The notes beneath the pieces were generated by a model. That model made no database searches. It worked only from the letters and a program-made list of their open reading frames with translations, and was not told the DNA's origin. 64,000 nt of DNA from assembly GCA_038496445.1 (NCBI GenBank), contig JALMLS010000056.1:310001-374000 (forward strand). Reading direction: 5' to 3'. Below, piece by piece: positions 1 through 11,933 of the stretch; positions within the stretch are counted from its first letter, which is position 1, and the number at the start of each line of letters is the position of its first letter. This DNA is from Trichosphaerium sp. ATCC 40318 (lineage: Eukaryota > Discosea > Flabellinia > Trichosidae). The position numbers were made by a program, and so were the translations under genes.

Positions 1-2590
1 GCTCTAATTCAAACGATGTTTCTTGGGTTTTCTTACTTTTTCAGGTTGATCATATGAATGAGTATGCGAAGATACATTCAGATAAAAACAAGCAGAATAT
101 GCCTCGCGAAACGCTTCGTAATTTAGAAAAACTTGTACGCTGATTTGTTAGATTGTGTATCCTGAGTGGTTCTAACTATTTCCTTCAAAGGTTCTCGCTT
201 CATACCGCCTTGTAAAGATTCTTGTCATAGCGGATGAACGTAGTATAAACGAGGTATGTAAAGATTACTCCATCCAATCCACTTACAGTACTTTCTAGCA
301 TATCCATGCAGCAAATGATGCGTGTGATAAGTTATATGAAGATAAAGTAATTGGTCAAGTTGAGATACTTAACAAAGATAAAGACTTGCTTAAAGTATGT
401 TCTTTTGGACCCTTTTTTTGTTGTATACAAACTTATCACGTGATTTTTAGGTTTATTTTCCTGTACCCAAATCTTGTATTTATCTTGACAGAGAGTTTGG
501 AGCTCAAAAACTTCAGAGTTCTTTAGATGATGAACTTATTACGCACATTTACTCTACAAGTAACTGGTATGCTTATTATACCTAACTTATCTTGTATTTT
601 TCTTGTTTAACAGTTAATACTTTAGGCGTAATCCAGTGTCTAAATTACGAGCTTATGTCCAGTGGGCAGCTGTGCTGCTACTTAATTTAGTACGTCTTTT
701 TTATTATTATTATATTCTTGTGATTATTCTACAGGAAAATCTTCGCTTCTTTCATAAGCTGCGACTTGGAAAACTACTCAAATTCTTTGAAATACAACGT
801 ATCATAGCATTCACCATAGCGTTACTCATAAACTGTCTCTTGATTGCATTCCTGAACGAAGATAATGACTTCAGGTACCTCTTTTATTGTTGTTATCATG
901 TTGATAAATTTGTAGATATGTGGGCGTTCAGTGGGCAGTACGTATACTGGGTATAATACATATACTCAGTGCTGGTATTTTATTCCTATCATTTGTGACT
1001 CACAAAGGATTTCTGATAGTAAACAAGCGGTGAGCCACTAGGTTGTTCTTGTTTTTTTCTTACACTTCGTTTAGGTGGATGAGCGAAGTAAGAAAGGATC
1101 GATCTGTTGCTGAAAATGTACTCATGAGTTCTAAAGATAGACGAGTATGTCCACGCAAATAGCAATACAATATTATCTTTAGACCTTTTTGACCTCAGTT
1201 CTTTTTCGAAAGAATTGGCTTTTGTTTAAGCTTCCCTTTGCTTATCATTGAATAGAAATTCTTGATAGAAAATAGAGGAATCTGTTACTATATGACAAGA
1301 TCTATTGGTCATTTCTTCGTCTCTCCTTTGACTATTTACTACCTTTTGTATTTTGCGACAAGTCTACTAGGTACAGAGTTATCTTATGGCTTTTATATCA
1401 AAATCAGTTTGTACTAATGTTACTCAAAAGGTTCTGCTGTAAATCCGTTCTTCTTTGCTTTTCATTTGTTTGATATAATCAATTGGAGCGACGAACTCAA
1501 AAGGATTGTCAAAGCGCTTACGTTCAATACAAAGAAACTCTTACTACTGGTATGTTCAATAATCATTAGAGTCACTATACTCTAAGAGAGTTAGTCATAA
1601 CTGACAGTCTTTGTTCACTTTTGTTTCTCGAGTTCCATAGAGCGCTTTCTTACTTACTTTTTTTGCCTTTAGCTTATATTAATCGTATTTGTAAACTGGG
1701 CATTTGCAATTGTTGGATTTCTGTGGTTACAAGATACTTTCGATTCAGCGAATGGAGCATTTTGTGATTTTCCAGTACAATGTCTCATATCGTGCCTGCA
1801 GTATGGGTGCGTGTATTCGACTACCTCTAAATGTGTTAAAGTCTGGCTAACTGTATTGGACGTATAGAGTTGGCATGGGAGGCGCATTGATGGAATTCCA
1901 GACGCCTATCAGTTGGGGACCGAGAAGTGCTTTGTTGTTTTGGTTTAACGTGTTCTACTTTTTGACGAACGGCATGTTGCTCCTCAATGTTATTCTATCG
2001 ATTATTGTCGATCCTTTCGGGCGTACGTCATACAAATACATGAAACGACAACAAAAGTTGTTCAGCCTAAAGAGGCTAGAAAGAGTTCCTTTTGTTAGAT
2101 ACAGATCTGTTTCTTATTTTTTTCTTTCCTTTAGAACTTGAAGGAAAACAAGAGTTTCTTGAAGAAGATAAGTTTCATAGATGCTTTATATGTTCTCAAG
2201 AGCGACAAGATTTTCAAAAGAGAAGTAGACGTATGTACAAACACCGAACTCACTAAACACACCTTGATACTAACTGTCGATTATAGATGGAAAAGGAAGA
2301 GGTTTTGACAGCTTTTATCGTCATGTTAATGAAGATCATAACCACTTTCAGTACATTTACTACTTCGAGTACTTAAAGTTTGCTAAAGATGACCAACTTG
2401 ATGACGTTGACAAATATGTCATAGATCAGGTACGAACAGTTGAACACTTCGAGAAATTTTGTAAGCAACAATGGTCGTGACTTCTTTTTAGGCAAAGAGT
2501 GGCGAGTTGGTAACACGTGTGCTACCAATTGGACGTGCTTGCGCACTTGAACAACGTAGTATAGCTGTTGAAGACAATGACCAACAATAA
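1..2590 (+). CDS. IP3-receptor/ryanodine-receptor-like Ca2+ release channel, C-terminal part (gene runs off the left edge)
   Basis: The spliced exons give the membrane and pore region plus cytosolic tail of an intracellular ligand-gated Ca2+ channel. The best match is the pore block at about 1680-2040: CLISCLQYGVGMGG, then a membrane helix rich in aromatic residues ending in VILSIIVDPFG. This aligns with the selectivity filter and S6 of IP3 receptors (human filter GGGVGD). Downstream, exons at about 2140-2410 give CFICSQERQDF and a later HVNED..H..Y block, which corresponds to the zinc-binding C-x2-C ... H-x4-H linker conserved in IP3 and ryanodine receptors. Upstream exons (45-900) are helical and then enter hydrophobic segments. 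Introns are 40-60 nt with GTACGT/GTATGT donors. Stop TAA is at 2588-2590. The IP3-binding core would lie outside the window, so the ligand is inferred. Confidence 0.82.
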
Positions 2591-2800
2591 AGAGTTTTGA
2601 AAACTAAATCAGTTTATTTGAGAGTATATCAAAAGTGCCTCTATTCCTAGGTAACAGAATAGGACAGTAGCGACCACTACGCAGTCACATAACGATGTTT
2701 CACGTGATACAACGTAGTAAGCTAAATTAGGTTTGTCTAAAATAGCATTCCTTGTAACGAATGATGTATGTAGTGTTTTGTTTTGTTTATTTTTGGATCT

Positions 2801-3504
2801 TTACATTATTGAACATTTTTTGTCTACCTTGTCATTCTTCATAATACACTCTTCAATAACCTTTCCTTCATAATCCCATCTCTTATAGTCTCCCTCTCTT
2901 TTATCATTAACATAATTGCAAACAATTTCACGTTTTCCACCTCTGAAGAACACTTCATACTTGCCTAACAAAAAAAAACCACATAAGCAACTGAAGCACA
3001 CATGTGTGCTTTAAACACAAAGAAAACAAAACAAAACCAAAAAACAAAAACACCATCTCAACATCATATAGAACGCCTTTTGCGCTGGTTTGTCATACAC
3101 ATGAAGCAGACACGTGGAGTAAAACAAAAAAAACGCAAAAAAGTTTCAAGTTTCTACGTACCGTTGATCATGCCAAGTGTCTTATGACATCTTGTAAAAG
3201 GTGTACCATCTTCCCACAAGAACTCATAGTCACCATCTTCCAGATCATTAATATACTGACACTCAACCTTCTTTTGACCACCCTCATAGTAAGATACATA
3301 ATTACCATGTAGAATACCATTTTTGAAATGACAAATCTCCCTAAGGTCTCCATTTTTATACCATCGACGCCATTCACCACGTTTTCTTAATTTTCTATTA
3401 AATCGTACACTAGCCGTAGATTTACATAAAAGAGGCCAGTTCCTGTAAATATTGCTATCCCAGTCCCATATAGACCAGAAGAGCTCAGCAGGCAAAGTGA
3501 GCAA
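2801..3504 (-). pseudogene. MORN-variant repeat protein with F-box-like head, 5' end missing or lost
   Basis: Two exons (about 3504-3162 and 2964-2801) join in frame through a GTACGT...TTAG intron. The head reads LPAELFWSIWDWDSN and is followed by repeats of the pattern WYKNGDL..I..F.NGILHGNY, i.e. W-Y-x-N/D-G with a Y-I/V-N-D-x-x-x-G partner. This is the bacterial/viral YwqK-type MORN variant. It is clearly paralogous to the intact gene at 34410-35096, including the head (NWPLLCKSTA against AWPLLSKQTA). The first codon of the open stretch is TTG, and I find no ATG between it and the neighbouring gene, so it may be a 5'-truncated copy or may have an upstream exon I cannot see. Function is unknown; repeats of this kind usually mediate protein or membrane contacts. 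Confidence 0.6.
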
Positions 3505-3581
3505 CCTTAAACAGAACGTCAGTAAGTCAGGCTTTGACAGAAAAAAAGTTGATGTTGAAAGCTGACTTAAGTGGGGTTGAC

Positions 3582-6144
3582 TTACGAAGGTGTTTTTAGC
3601 TTTAGTCTACGTGCTGAGCTAGGTGATAAAGGTTTAGCTTTAGCAGCAGTTGTTGATACGTCTTCTCCATGAGCTACAATTGTTTCAGAGTTTTCTTCAC
3701 TGAAAAATGCTTCTTCGTCTGATTCGTATACTGCTGCTGGCTTCTTGTCGGTTTTCTTTTCCTTTGTTACAACAGCGGCTTTGTCTTCATCAGCAGATTC
3801 TTGCGCTTTAGCCTCTTCCTCTTTTTTATCACCTTCTACAACAGTGCTTGATGCTACTTGTGTAGTGTCTTGTTCGCCCTGTGTGGCGTTGCTTGCAGCT
3901 ACTTGCTCTTCTGCACGTCTTGCAGCTTCCTCGGCTTCCGCCTTACGTGTGGCTTCGTCTTCCTCAATTTTACGTGCTGCTTCTTCTTCTGCCTTTCTTG
4001 AAGCTTCTTCCTTTGCAGCCTCTTCTGCTGCCAGTTTTGCAGCTGCTTCCTGTCTGCTAGCTTCCTCTTCTGCAACTCGTGCTGCTTCAGCTTCCTCTGC
4101 TTGTACTCTTGCAGCTTCTTCTGCTGCAGCTAAAGCGGCTTGTACAGCTGCCGCCTTTTCAGCTTCTTCTGCGGCCAGGTTTGCAGCTGCCTCTCTGATA
4201 GCTTCCTCTTCTGCGGCTCGTGCTGCTTCAGCTTCTTCAGCCTTTTTTGTGGCTTCTTCTTCTGCTGCAACTCGAGCAGCTTCTTCTTCAGCCTTCCTTG
4301 CAGCTTTCTCTTCTGCTACAACTCGAGCAGCTTCCTCTGCTTCTTTCGCCGCTTCTTCTGCTTCAACCTTCTTTTGTTCAAATTCCTTTTGTTCTAATGC
4401 AGAACGCCATACTGACTGAATCTCTGTAACATTCTTTTTTTGTTCTTCAAGCTTATTGGCTTCAACAGTACCTCTCCAACATGCCTTTAATACAAACAAT
4501 TAAAATCTCATACCAGACAATTAACACTAAGGTGAAGCTCTTACCTGTATTTTTACAACATCGTTCTTTGCGTTTTGGAAATCACCACGTGCTTTGAATC
4601 CACGCCACGATTTCTACAATCAAACGTCAGATTTTTTTTGTCCTTTGTGCAAGTGTAAAACGTACTTGAATGGCTACAGCAGCGTTTTCGTTCCTTTTTG
4701 AGTCTTCTTCCTCTTGTTGTGCTTTAGCTGCTTCTGCATCAGCATCTGCATCTGCTTCTGCTTCTGCTTCTTCTTCTTTAGGTAGTTCAACTGGAATGTC
4801 TTCCACAGTTGCTTGAGGTTCAATTGCGCTATCGTCAACGCGTTCTGGTGCAACTTCTTCTGGTGATTGTGTATCTTCCTTTTCATCTACCACTGCGTTT
4901 TCTTCTACAGCAATTGCTGGTTCTGTAGCAATTGCAGAGGCATCTTCTACAGCAGTAACGGAAGCTTGCATGTCAATATGATCTAGAACGCCGTCTTCGT
5001 CGTCTTCTACTTGCGGTGTATCTTTTGTGTCGGTTACTTCATCAGCGATCTGTGCCGTTTCGTTTGTGTTCACATTATCTTCTTGTGCATTATCGTCTGC
5101 TTGTTCGGCCGTTTCTGGTTCTGGTGGGTTTGATACGTCTTCAACAGCCTCATTTGCTTCTGTAGACTCTGTTGGAGAAGCAGGAGGCGCACCAAAGAAG
5201 ATATCAGTGTCTAACACCTTGGCAGTGCTAATTTGAGGTGTTCCACTTTTATTAGCATTTCCGTCCTTTGGGGAGTCAATAGAAGGCTCTTCTGTAGGTA
5301 GATCCTGTTGAAACATAAACGCGTTGGTTTTTTTTTGAGTAAACTTGAAAATGGTTGAAGAGTTTTTGACGTTAAGCTGTACTTGATAAAGTGGAAAAAG
5401 TATTAACGTACATCTTGGTCTTCTTTTACATCGTCTTGTGGCGGTTCGGGTATTTCGGAGAGGTTCATCTAAATTTGGTTCAACAAAGGTTATAAATGTT
5501 TTAGAGTGGCGTAAAAGGTAGTATACCTCTTTAAGTATGATATCTATTACTTCTTTGAAGAGAGATAAATCGTCAAGGTTCGCTTTCGCGCCAATGAGAA
5601 AATCTAGTCCTTCTTCGTATTGGTTCAACTCAACGCACGCTACACGAGATTAATTACACTTTTGATTGAAGTGTTTAAGAGAAAGGCATTGAAAAACTTT
5701 CTGTACCCTCAGCACCACGGAAGTAACCCTGAGATAGTGGTGAGAAGAGTTTTTATTAAGTTTTTGCGGTTTTACCTTTATCCACTTTTGATCGCGTTCA
5801 AGAGCTCTATTAGCATCTTCCTTCGCTTCCTTGTACTTTCCGCCTTTATGATACGCCAAAGAGCGATTTGTGTAAAGAGCTACAATGTCTGGTGTTTGGC
5901 CTATCGCTTTACTGTACAGCGCTGCTGCCGTAGAGTACTGACCGCTTAGAAACGCTATAACAGTACAAAATCAGAAATAGTTCTTATCGAAAAAGATCGC
6001 GGTTTTTTCTTCGCGTTGTGGGTATTCTACACGCGTAGAGTAACACGAACCTTTGTTGCCTCGGTCTCTAAATGTTGCCGGTTGGCCACTGGTTCTCTTT
6101 TTTCTCTTCTTAGAGCTGGAACGTCTTGTTCTGGTTCTTGACAT
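3582..6144 (-). CDS. TPR / acidic / IQ-motif / Ala-Glu coiled-coil protein
   Basis: The start is ATG 6142-6144, giving a basic leader with RTRTRRSSSKKRKK. Next come TPR units (FLSGQYSTAAALYSKAIG, then LYTNRSLAYHKGGKYKEAKEDA) and GYFRGAE joined through a spliced AC to VELNQYEEGLDFL, a third TPR. A long acidic, Glu/Asp/Val-rich region (about 5300-4740) follows. After that come three IQ-like stretches, AAVAIQ|KSWRGFKARGDF, VVKIQ|ACWRG and EIQSVWRSALEQ, which are candidate calmodulin sites split by introns. The C-terminus is about 170 residues of AEEAA/ARKAEEE repeats predicted to form a single long coiled coil, then a short basic tail. At least eight exons join in frame. A scaffold linking a TPR partner to calmodulin is an inference from the domains. 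Confidence 0.75.
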
Positions 6145-6313
6145 GTTTAACTGTAATAAAAACCTTCTCGCTAGTTACGGCTTAGTCCTCAAAGCTAACT
6201 TATCAAGCTATTTTAGTATGACACGACACAATTTTATATAGTCATTGGAGCATAGATGAGTAAATCTACGGCTCGTACAAATGTTTACAAAAAAAAAATT
6301 CGTTTTTTCGGCT

Positions 6314-6885
6314 CTACTTCATAAGGCCTTGTACAAACTTGCGAATATCGCCTTCTGGTATGTTTCCTTTAAACTCAGATACAACTTTACCTTTGCCTAA
6401 GTACTCGTAAGCCAATTACTTTTAAAATGACGTACTGTATGCAAAAATGGCCGGTATAGAACTAACTTTAAGCGTACTAACGATTCCTTCGTTATCAGAG
6501 TTTGAAACATCAACTGTCAACAGTTAAATCAATTGTGAACAGTAAAATCGGTACCCTTGGCTAACTCTACTGCGCCATCTGTCTCTTGAATGACTTTCTC
6601 GAGCTTTGGAGCAAGAGCTTTGCAAGGACCACACCAACTAAAACAGTTAGCTTGTTACGCTGTCTGACCACTTTAGAAAGCTAAATCAGCGTACTCTGCC
6701 CAAGCGTCCAGTATTACAATTTTTTCGTTTGATTTTTCCACTACCTCCTTATCAAAATTGCTGGCATCAACATCTGTGCCGAAATTTCTAAAAGGACGCC
6801 TAACAGCTCTGATTTTTGTTTGTTGGTGGGATTTTGTTGCGACCCTTAGTCTAGCAGTACGAGTGGTAGCAAAACGGGCAAGCAT
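6314..6885 (-). CDS. Thioredoxin, probably mitochondrial
   Basis: Four exons splice to a complete thioredoxin. The N-terminal extension of about 35 residues is rich in Arg, Ser, Thr and Ala with no acids (MLARFATTRTARLRV), which looks like a mitochondrial presequence. The active site WADWCGPCK is created across an intron (GA|T codon for the Asp). The cis-proline motif SSIPAIFAY is found in the third exon only if the reading frame is continued to the GTACGT donor at about 6440. The C-terminal strand and helix (KVVSEFKGNIPEG) end with stop at 6314-6316. The length of about 140 residues including the leader is normal. It should reduce protein disulfides with a thioredoxin reductase; organelle targeting is inferred from the leader only. 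Confidence 0.92.
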
Positions 6886-7104
6886 TGTTGTTTTTACTGT
6901 TGTAATGTGGTTTTAACTGACAAATTGCTTAACGCACAATGACTTATACGTAATGTCGCTACAGCGGACTTTTAAGCGTAGAAATTGCGTAATAAACGTG
7001 TGTAAATCTTTTTATTTTAGGAAAATTAACATCTCGCGTGGTGTTGTAGTGTATCTCCATGCTGAAATGCTAGGCACTCACCTTGTTGTTTTAATGCAAA
7101 ATAA

Positions 7105-10100
7105 TCAAATAGTAAGCGTGTCAGGCATCAACATGCTCTTCGTTCCTTTTGGAAAGAGTAAGTACTTACTAGTTCAACGTTATTTTTAACAAAGTGTTTT
7201 TACCTTGAACAGAGCTTCCTGGTACATCTGGGATATATTCTATAGATGAATGAGTTGGAGTGGTGGTTGGGATGATGTAATAAAAGAAGGTGAATACGTA
7301 CTTGGTTCAGGAAAAATTGTACCATCCGCTTTGACCTCTACAGCACGTGGTTAGCTTGGTACAGAAATTTGGGATTTTTTGTTACTAAGTGTACCTAAAG
7401 GATAGCACATGAGGTGGCTGGTCATTTCAATAACTTCGTCCTCCTCGTAAAAGAGTTTCAGATTTTTGGAAGCTGTTTCTTGGACCTTTGCTAAACAAGA
7501 ATCTCGTTCAGGTGTCAGGAACTCAGCAACTGATTCCTAAGCGGTCATTAAGTTTAAGTATCACGTCATTAGACATACACCAAGATGTTCAGCCCAGAGG
7601 CTCATTCTAAACTTGTGGATATCCCCACGTGGTGCAGATCCAAAATAATTTGGTTGCCAAGAAGCAACAGCTATTTCAGTATCCCTAAAGGGTGAGTACA
7701 ACTGAATTACAATAAAATAAGCATCAATACCTGTTTCCACCCATACTTCTTTGGTTTATGTTGGCAGATCCTTATTGGTTTGAGTACAATGAAGAAATAA
7801 CGAAATACATACCAACAGAAATAAATTCGTCATCTATTATCATCATCTTTGAATGAACATACACTTGAAATCTTCTCGATTTATGAACGTTTTTAACATA
7901 GCTTAAACCAAGTGTTACTAATTTTGTTGTACTCTAAAATAACCGTACTCTAAATCGCTTTCTAGTGCAACAGTAGAATCATCTGTTGGTTTCTCTCTAT
8001 AATGAGGTGTGAGAAGAATAAAACAAGAATGATAAAGAGCTGCAATCAATCTTACCTGTTTCCAAGGCAGTAAATTGTCAAGTAGTCTTCTGGTGTTTTG
8101 ACGGATTCTGCCTTCATCAAGGCTTTTGCTATGATATCGTACATCATTTGGAATGTGCACCACTGCCAATAAAGAATTTCTTTTATCGCCACATCTGAAG
8201 GTAGTCCTGAGTTTTGGTTAGATTTCTAGCCAACAAATGGGTTTTTGCTCACCTTCTGGATAAAGAGGTACAAGCAAGTATACTTTAAAATCTTCTCCCG
8301 TTTCAATAGAACGCACTACACGACGAGCTATTTCGATTGGGATTCTAAAGAGACCCTTAGTTATGTCAATACAAAATAAATAAGCTTACCTGTGTTTTCC
8401 TGCTTGGCTCTTATCACCTCCAATCCAATGCTGCGAGCTTCCAAGAAAGTACCTACAAGCGATTGTTAGTTTATTGAATTGCAAAAGAGTGTTCGTACTG
8501 TGTTTCAATGTAGATGAATCTCTTTGCAGCACGAATAGCAGTGACATAACCTTCTTCAATTGTTTTTTCGATACCTATAATTTTAGTACTCGAATACTTC
8601 ATTTAAATGACACTAACCTGGTACAGTTGCTGAGGTTTCGTCTATTGAACGCCTAAGTTTGAAGAGTTAAAGCAGTTCTTTAAAAAATGCACGTGCTTAC
8701 CATAGTTGACAATTATAAAGGTCTTCATTAGTGTCACTTAATAGTGCTTTCTCCTCTTTTAACGTTAAAAACATATTATCATCTTTTATATTAGCTAGAT
8801 TTTTGAGCATTGTGTTGGCTTGTTTCTCCCATCTTTGCTCAAAATTTTTTAATACATCTCTTGCAATTGGGCCGTATAGCTACACTCTCAATAAGAACAT
8901 CAAAACGAGTACACTAATCTACTGGTCAACCTTGCAGTGAATATCTTGCCAAGGTTGTCGAGGACCATCTGCCGCACACACGCTCGGCCACGTGGTATAA
9001 AAATCTTCTTTGTGTTCTTTTTGGAGGCTTCTGAATAACGATTTCCTTGGTGTATCCCACCTTGGGTAATGGTAAACAAAAACCAAAAAGGAAAAATAGA
9101 AAAAAAAACAGAAAAAAAAAACCGAACCTTCCACCCGTAAGATCAAGTCCACCAACGTATGCAACTATTCTAGAACGCTCTTTATCATCTACGATAACAG
9201 TTTCATCGGCCATAACTGTTTTTTGGTGATGGCTAAACATCAGTACACTTCCAACCTTATTTCCTGGATCAAAAATTAATGAAAAATACTTTGCTAAAAG
9301 TTTCCCGTACCCATTCTGTACGATTTTTTGGCGATTACTTTTGTACCCTTAAAATAACTTAGTACTGCTTCGTCACCTGTACTAATAACACCACTGAACT
9401 TTGTAACGCTCAAATCAACAGAAGTGAGTTCATCCCATACATGTACAAGCACAGAAACGCCCTAATGTTGTTCTTAAAATCTGGAGAAAAAAAAATACGC
9501 GTCACGTGACTTGTATACCTCTTCAGCTTTTTTAATGAGCATCTCACCCAGTGTTGGTACGTCTCCAAGCTCTTTTTCGCCTGTTTGTAGTTAAGAGCTT
9601 CAGTGGAAATAAAGGTTTTGATACCGATGCGTGGGCGCCTCAACAAGCGAATCGTTGGTTGCACAGACCATCCAGTGATGTACACGAATTTTTTCGCGTT
9701 GATAATTGTGCTAAACAAATTGTTTGTCTCACTGGCATTTGCAGTTGAATGTTGTACTTGTAAATGTCCTCATAACATCTTCCTATAAATAGTGTTAAAG
9801 TAGTCTTGTTTCTATAAGTACATACCAGGAACGTGAGGATCAGCATCAGGGTCTTGTTGATAAATTGGTTTAAGGTCATCTGTCTCGTCAACATGTGCGC
9901 TCTGATATAAGAGAACCTTGCACTTGGGAACAGTTAATTTATACTCACGCTCAGTAATTCTTGAAAGCACCTTTTTGCGCAAAGGCATCGGACATCTGAA
10001 GACCTATATATTATTTAAATAAACTGCGCTGATAAAGAAATGACGCTTATGTACCTCCCAGCCAGGGTAAACGAGTTGTACGGAGAATGTCAAATGTCCT

Positions 10101-10876
10101 CCTTTTCTTCCTTGTTTACGATGCGTGAGTGGCATACTCTCGTATGATAGCAAGTGATCGGCGTTTAATTTAGCTAGGAGATCAGTAAAATACCTAAAGA
10201 AAGAAAAAAGTGTACCTGATTGTGAGATTTTTGCAAATTCGAGCTGGAAAAGCCCCAAGTCGTCAGAAGCAGTAAAATCTTCATCACAAACTTGAAGAAT
10301 AAGGTGCTTATAGTTACCGTGGAGATCAACGATAACATCTTTAGCGTGGCTTTAAGTTAGTTTTGTTTTTTTACTTTAGGATCCCGATAGATGTGTTTTG
10401 TACCTTCCTGTCATAAAAGTGTAAGTAATTAAATAGAAAAACAATTGTTCAAGATATCTTTTTGTTGTCATTTTTTTTTGAAAAACAAATAGTACTTACG
10501 TTCCACTCCGGTGATAACTCATCTGCTATTGTCTTTGTTTTACCTAAAGGTTTGTTAATAATGTTTAATCTGTCCGTTAGTTCTTTTATTGTTGCGCTTA
10601 CCGACTAGCTTGCCGTCAACGAGTATCTGCACGTAAGGGTCACTTGCTCCGTTAAAGTCGGCATTGTGAAGGTCGTCAGCGCTTCCCACGTGAACAATTA
10701 ATTTACCAGCGAAGTACTCTGACGCAGTCTCTACAAAGGAAACGGCGTGAGTAGTAGTTTTTTGGTGAAAAAAAGTCGATAAAGCGCCGTTCTAGTCTTT
10801 GCCGTTATACAAAACTGATTTGTTTTATACCTTCACCAACTTTCTCGTAGGACCTACGCGACTGTAAGCAACCCAT
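7105..10876 (-). CDS. C2-domain phospholipase D (plant-type, two HKD motifs)
   Basis: The start ATG (10874-10876) gives MGCLQS, a candidate N-myristoylation plus palmitoylation signal. Residues from about 10740 down form a C2 domain (GKLIVHVGSADDLHNADFNG, SDPYVQILVDG), typical for Ca2+/phospholipid binding. The first catalytic motif is HHQKTVMAD followed by VAYVGGLDLTGGR (about 9230-9120). The second is VHSKMMIIDDE (about 7880-7830), then the conserved RMSLWAEHLG (about 7595). The tail GTKSMLMPDTLTI, spliced over a GTAAAA...AAAAG intron, resembles plant PLD tails and ends at 7105-7107. More than fifteen short introns interrupt it. It should hydrolyse phosphatidylcholine or similar lipids to phosphatidic acid at membranes. 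The fatty-acylation signal is unusual for a C2-PLD and is worth noting. Confidence 0.9.
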
Positions 10877-10997
10877 TGTTGAGTCATTCAATCTTGACTA
10901 AAAGAGACTAAGTGTCAATATCTTCGCGTTCCACTTGAACAGGAACGCATTTTTGTGGTCAACAGAATTTAGTTTTATAATATCTTGGGTTGCTACT
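10877..10997. promoter_or_regulatory. Short divergent promoter region
   Basis: Only about 120 nt separate the ATG of the phospholipase D gene (-) from the ATG of the small Cys-rich protein (+), so both promoters and 5' leaders must sit here. I see no clear TATA element. Confidence 0.4.
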
Positions 10998-11596
10998 ATG
11001 CGTGTCCATTGGGATGTCGCATTTCTTTTCTTGATTAGTGTTATTGTTGTTCAAGTACGTATTAAATGCTTCTTTTGCGTGTTTGCGCACAGCTGAGCGA
11101 AATTATAGGCGTTTAGCAGCGCAAAAGAAAATGGGTTCGTTTCTTCGTGCAACGAATGCGCTACCGCACCAAACACAACCAGCCTTACAGAGAATTGTTG
11201 TAAATCAGCCGATGACAAGGTTAGTAGTAAAAACAAACTACAATTGTACTAAAACTATAAGCCTTATTGCCGCTTGAATGAATTTTCAGAGTGTTGCGGA
11301 TGTGAAGGCCCCACATGCTATTTATGTGGTAGCGACGATATTTGTGTTAAATACTGGGATGGATTCTTTTGTGGGCAGTTATGGGAGATAATAGGTGCGT
11401 CAGCGTTATAGAAACAAAAAAAAAAACCTTACTTGCTGTTTCTAGTTACTGGATTGGGTTCTTTTCTATTCTTTACATTACTATGTGTTGGCCTAGTACT
11501 TATAATATGCTGTGCATACGTACGTTAACTACTTTCTTCGGTTTGTACTCTAAAAAATACAACTTGTTGACAAAAATCGTTTAGAAAAAGGATTAA
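10998..11596 (+). CDS. Small secreted-pathway Cys-rich type I membrane protein
   Basis: None of the open frames on its own shows this gene; it appears after splicing. ATG 10998 starts a signal peptide (MRVHWDVAFLFLISVIVVQ). An intron GTACGT...TTATAG leads to an ectodomain with many cysteines: CNECATAPN, ENCCKSADD, then across a GTAGTA...TTTCAG intron KCCGCEGPTCYLCGSDD and FFCGQLW. A last intron (GTGCGT) joins to a membrane helix GVTGLGSFLFFTLLCVGLVL ending IICCAY, and a four-residue tail after a further intron. Total is about 125 residues. I recognise no family; a metal-binding or disulfide-rich surface protein is possible. Confidence 0.6.
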
Positions 11597-11933
11597 TTTA
11601 CTGTCTCTTTATGAGTGCTAAAGTACTCAAACTGCCAATCGCGATTTCCCACTAAGGATGCACTTTTTACCAAAGTGCAATGTGTCGCTTATATTTAAAT
11701 GTCAAATAAAATTTTACACTTTCTTTTATAAAGCTAGTTTTGCGAGCTCGAACAAGGTGGGATGTGACATATGGGTGAACTCTGTAACTCATTTAGAAAA
11801 TCCTTTTCATCCCAGTGCCGAGATTGCTCAGATTCTTCTAACGCGGAACGAGCTTTAGTGGTTGAATAGGTACTACAGACGCGATTACAGTGCACATTGA
11901 CGTTTAAAAGACTTAGCAAGACGCCTTTGCACT
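11597..11933. other. Intergenic, nothing recognised
   Basis: I see no conserved coding or RNA signal in these 337 nt. Short frames on both strands are not supported by codon pattern or splice sites. It should contain the 5' leader of the following secreted protein. Confidence 0.4.

Noticed and set aside
3745-4419. A 224-codon plus-strand frame rich in Ser, Ala and Phe
   Set aside because: It is the antisense of the Ala/Glu coiled coil (GCT/TCT codon mirror), with no splice or domain support.
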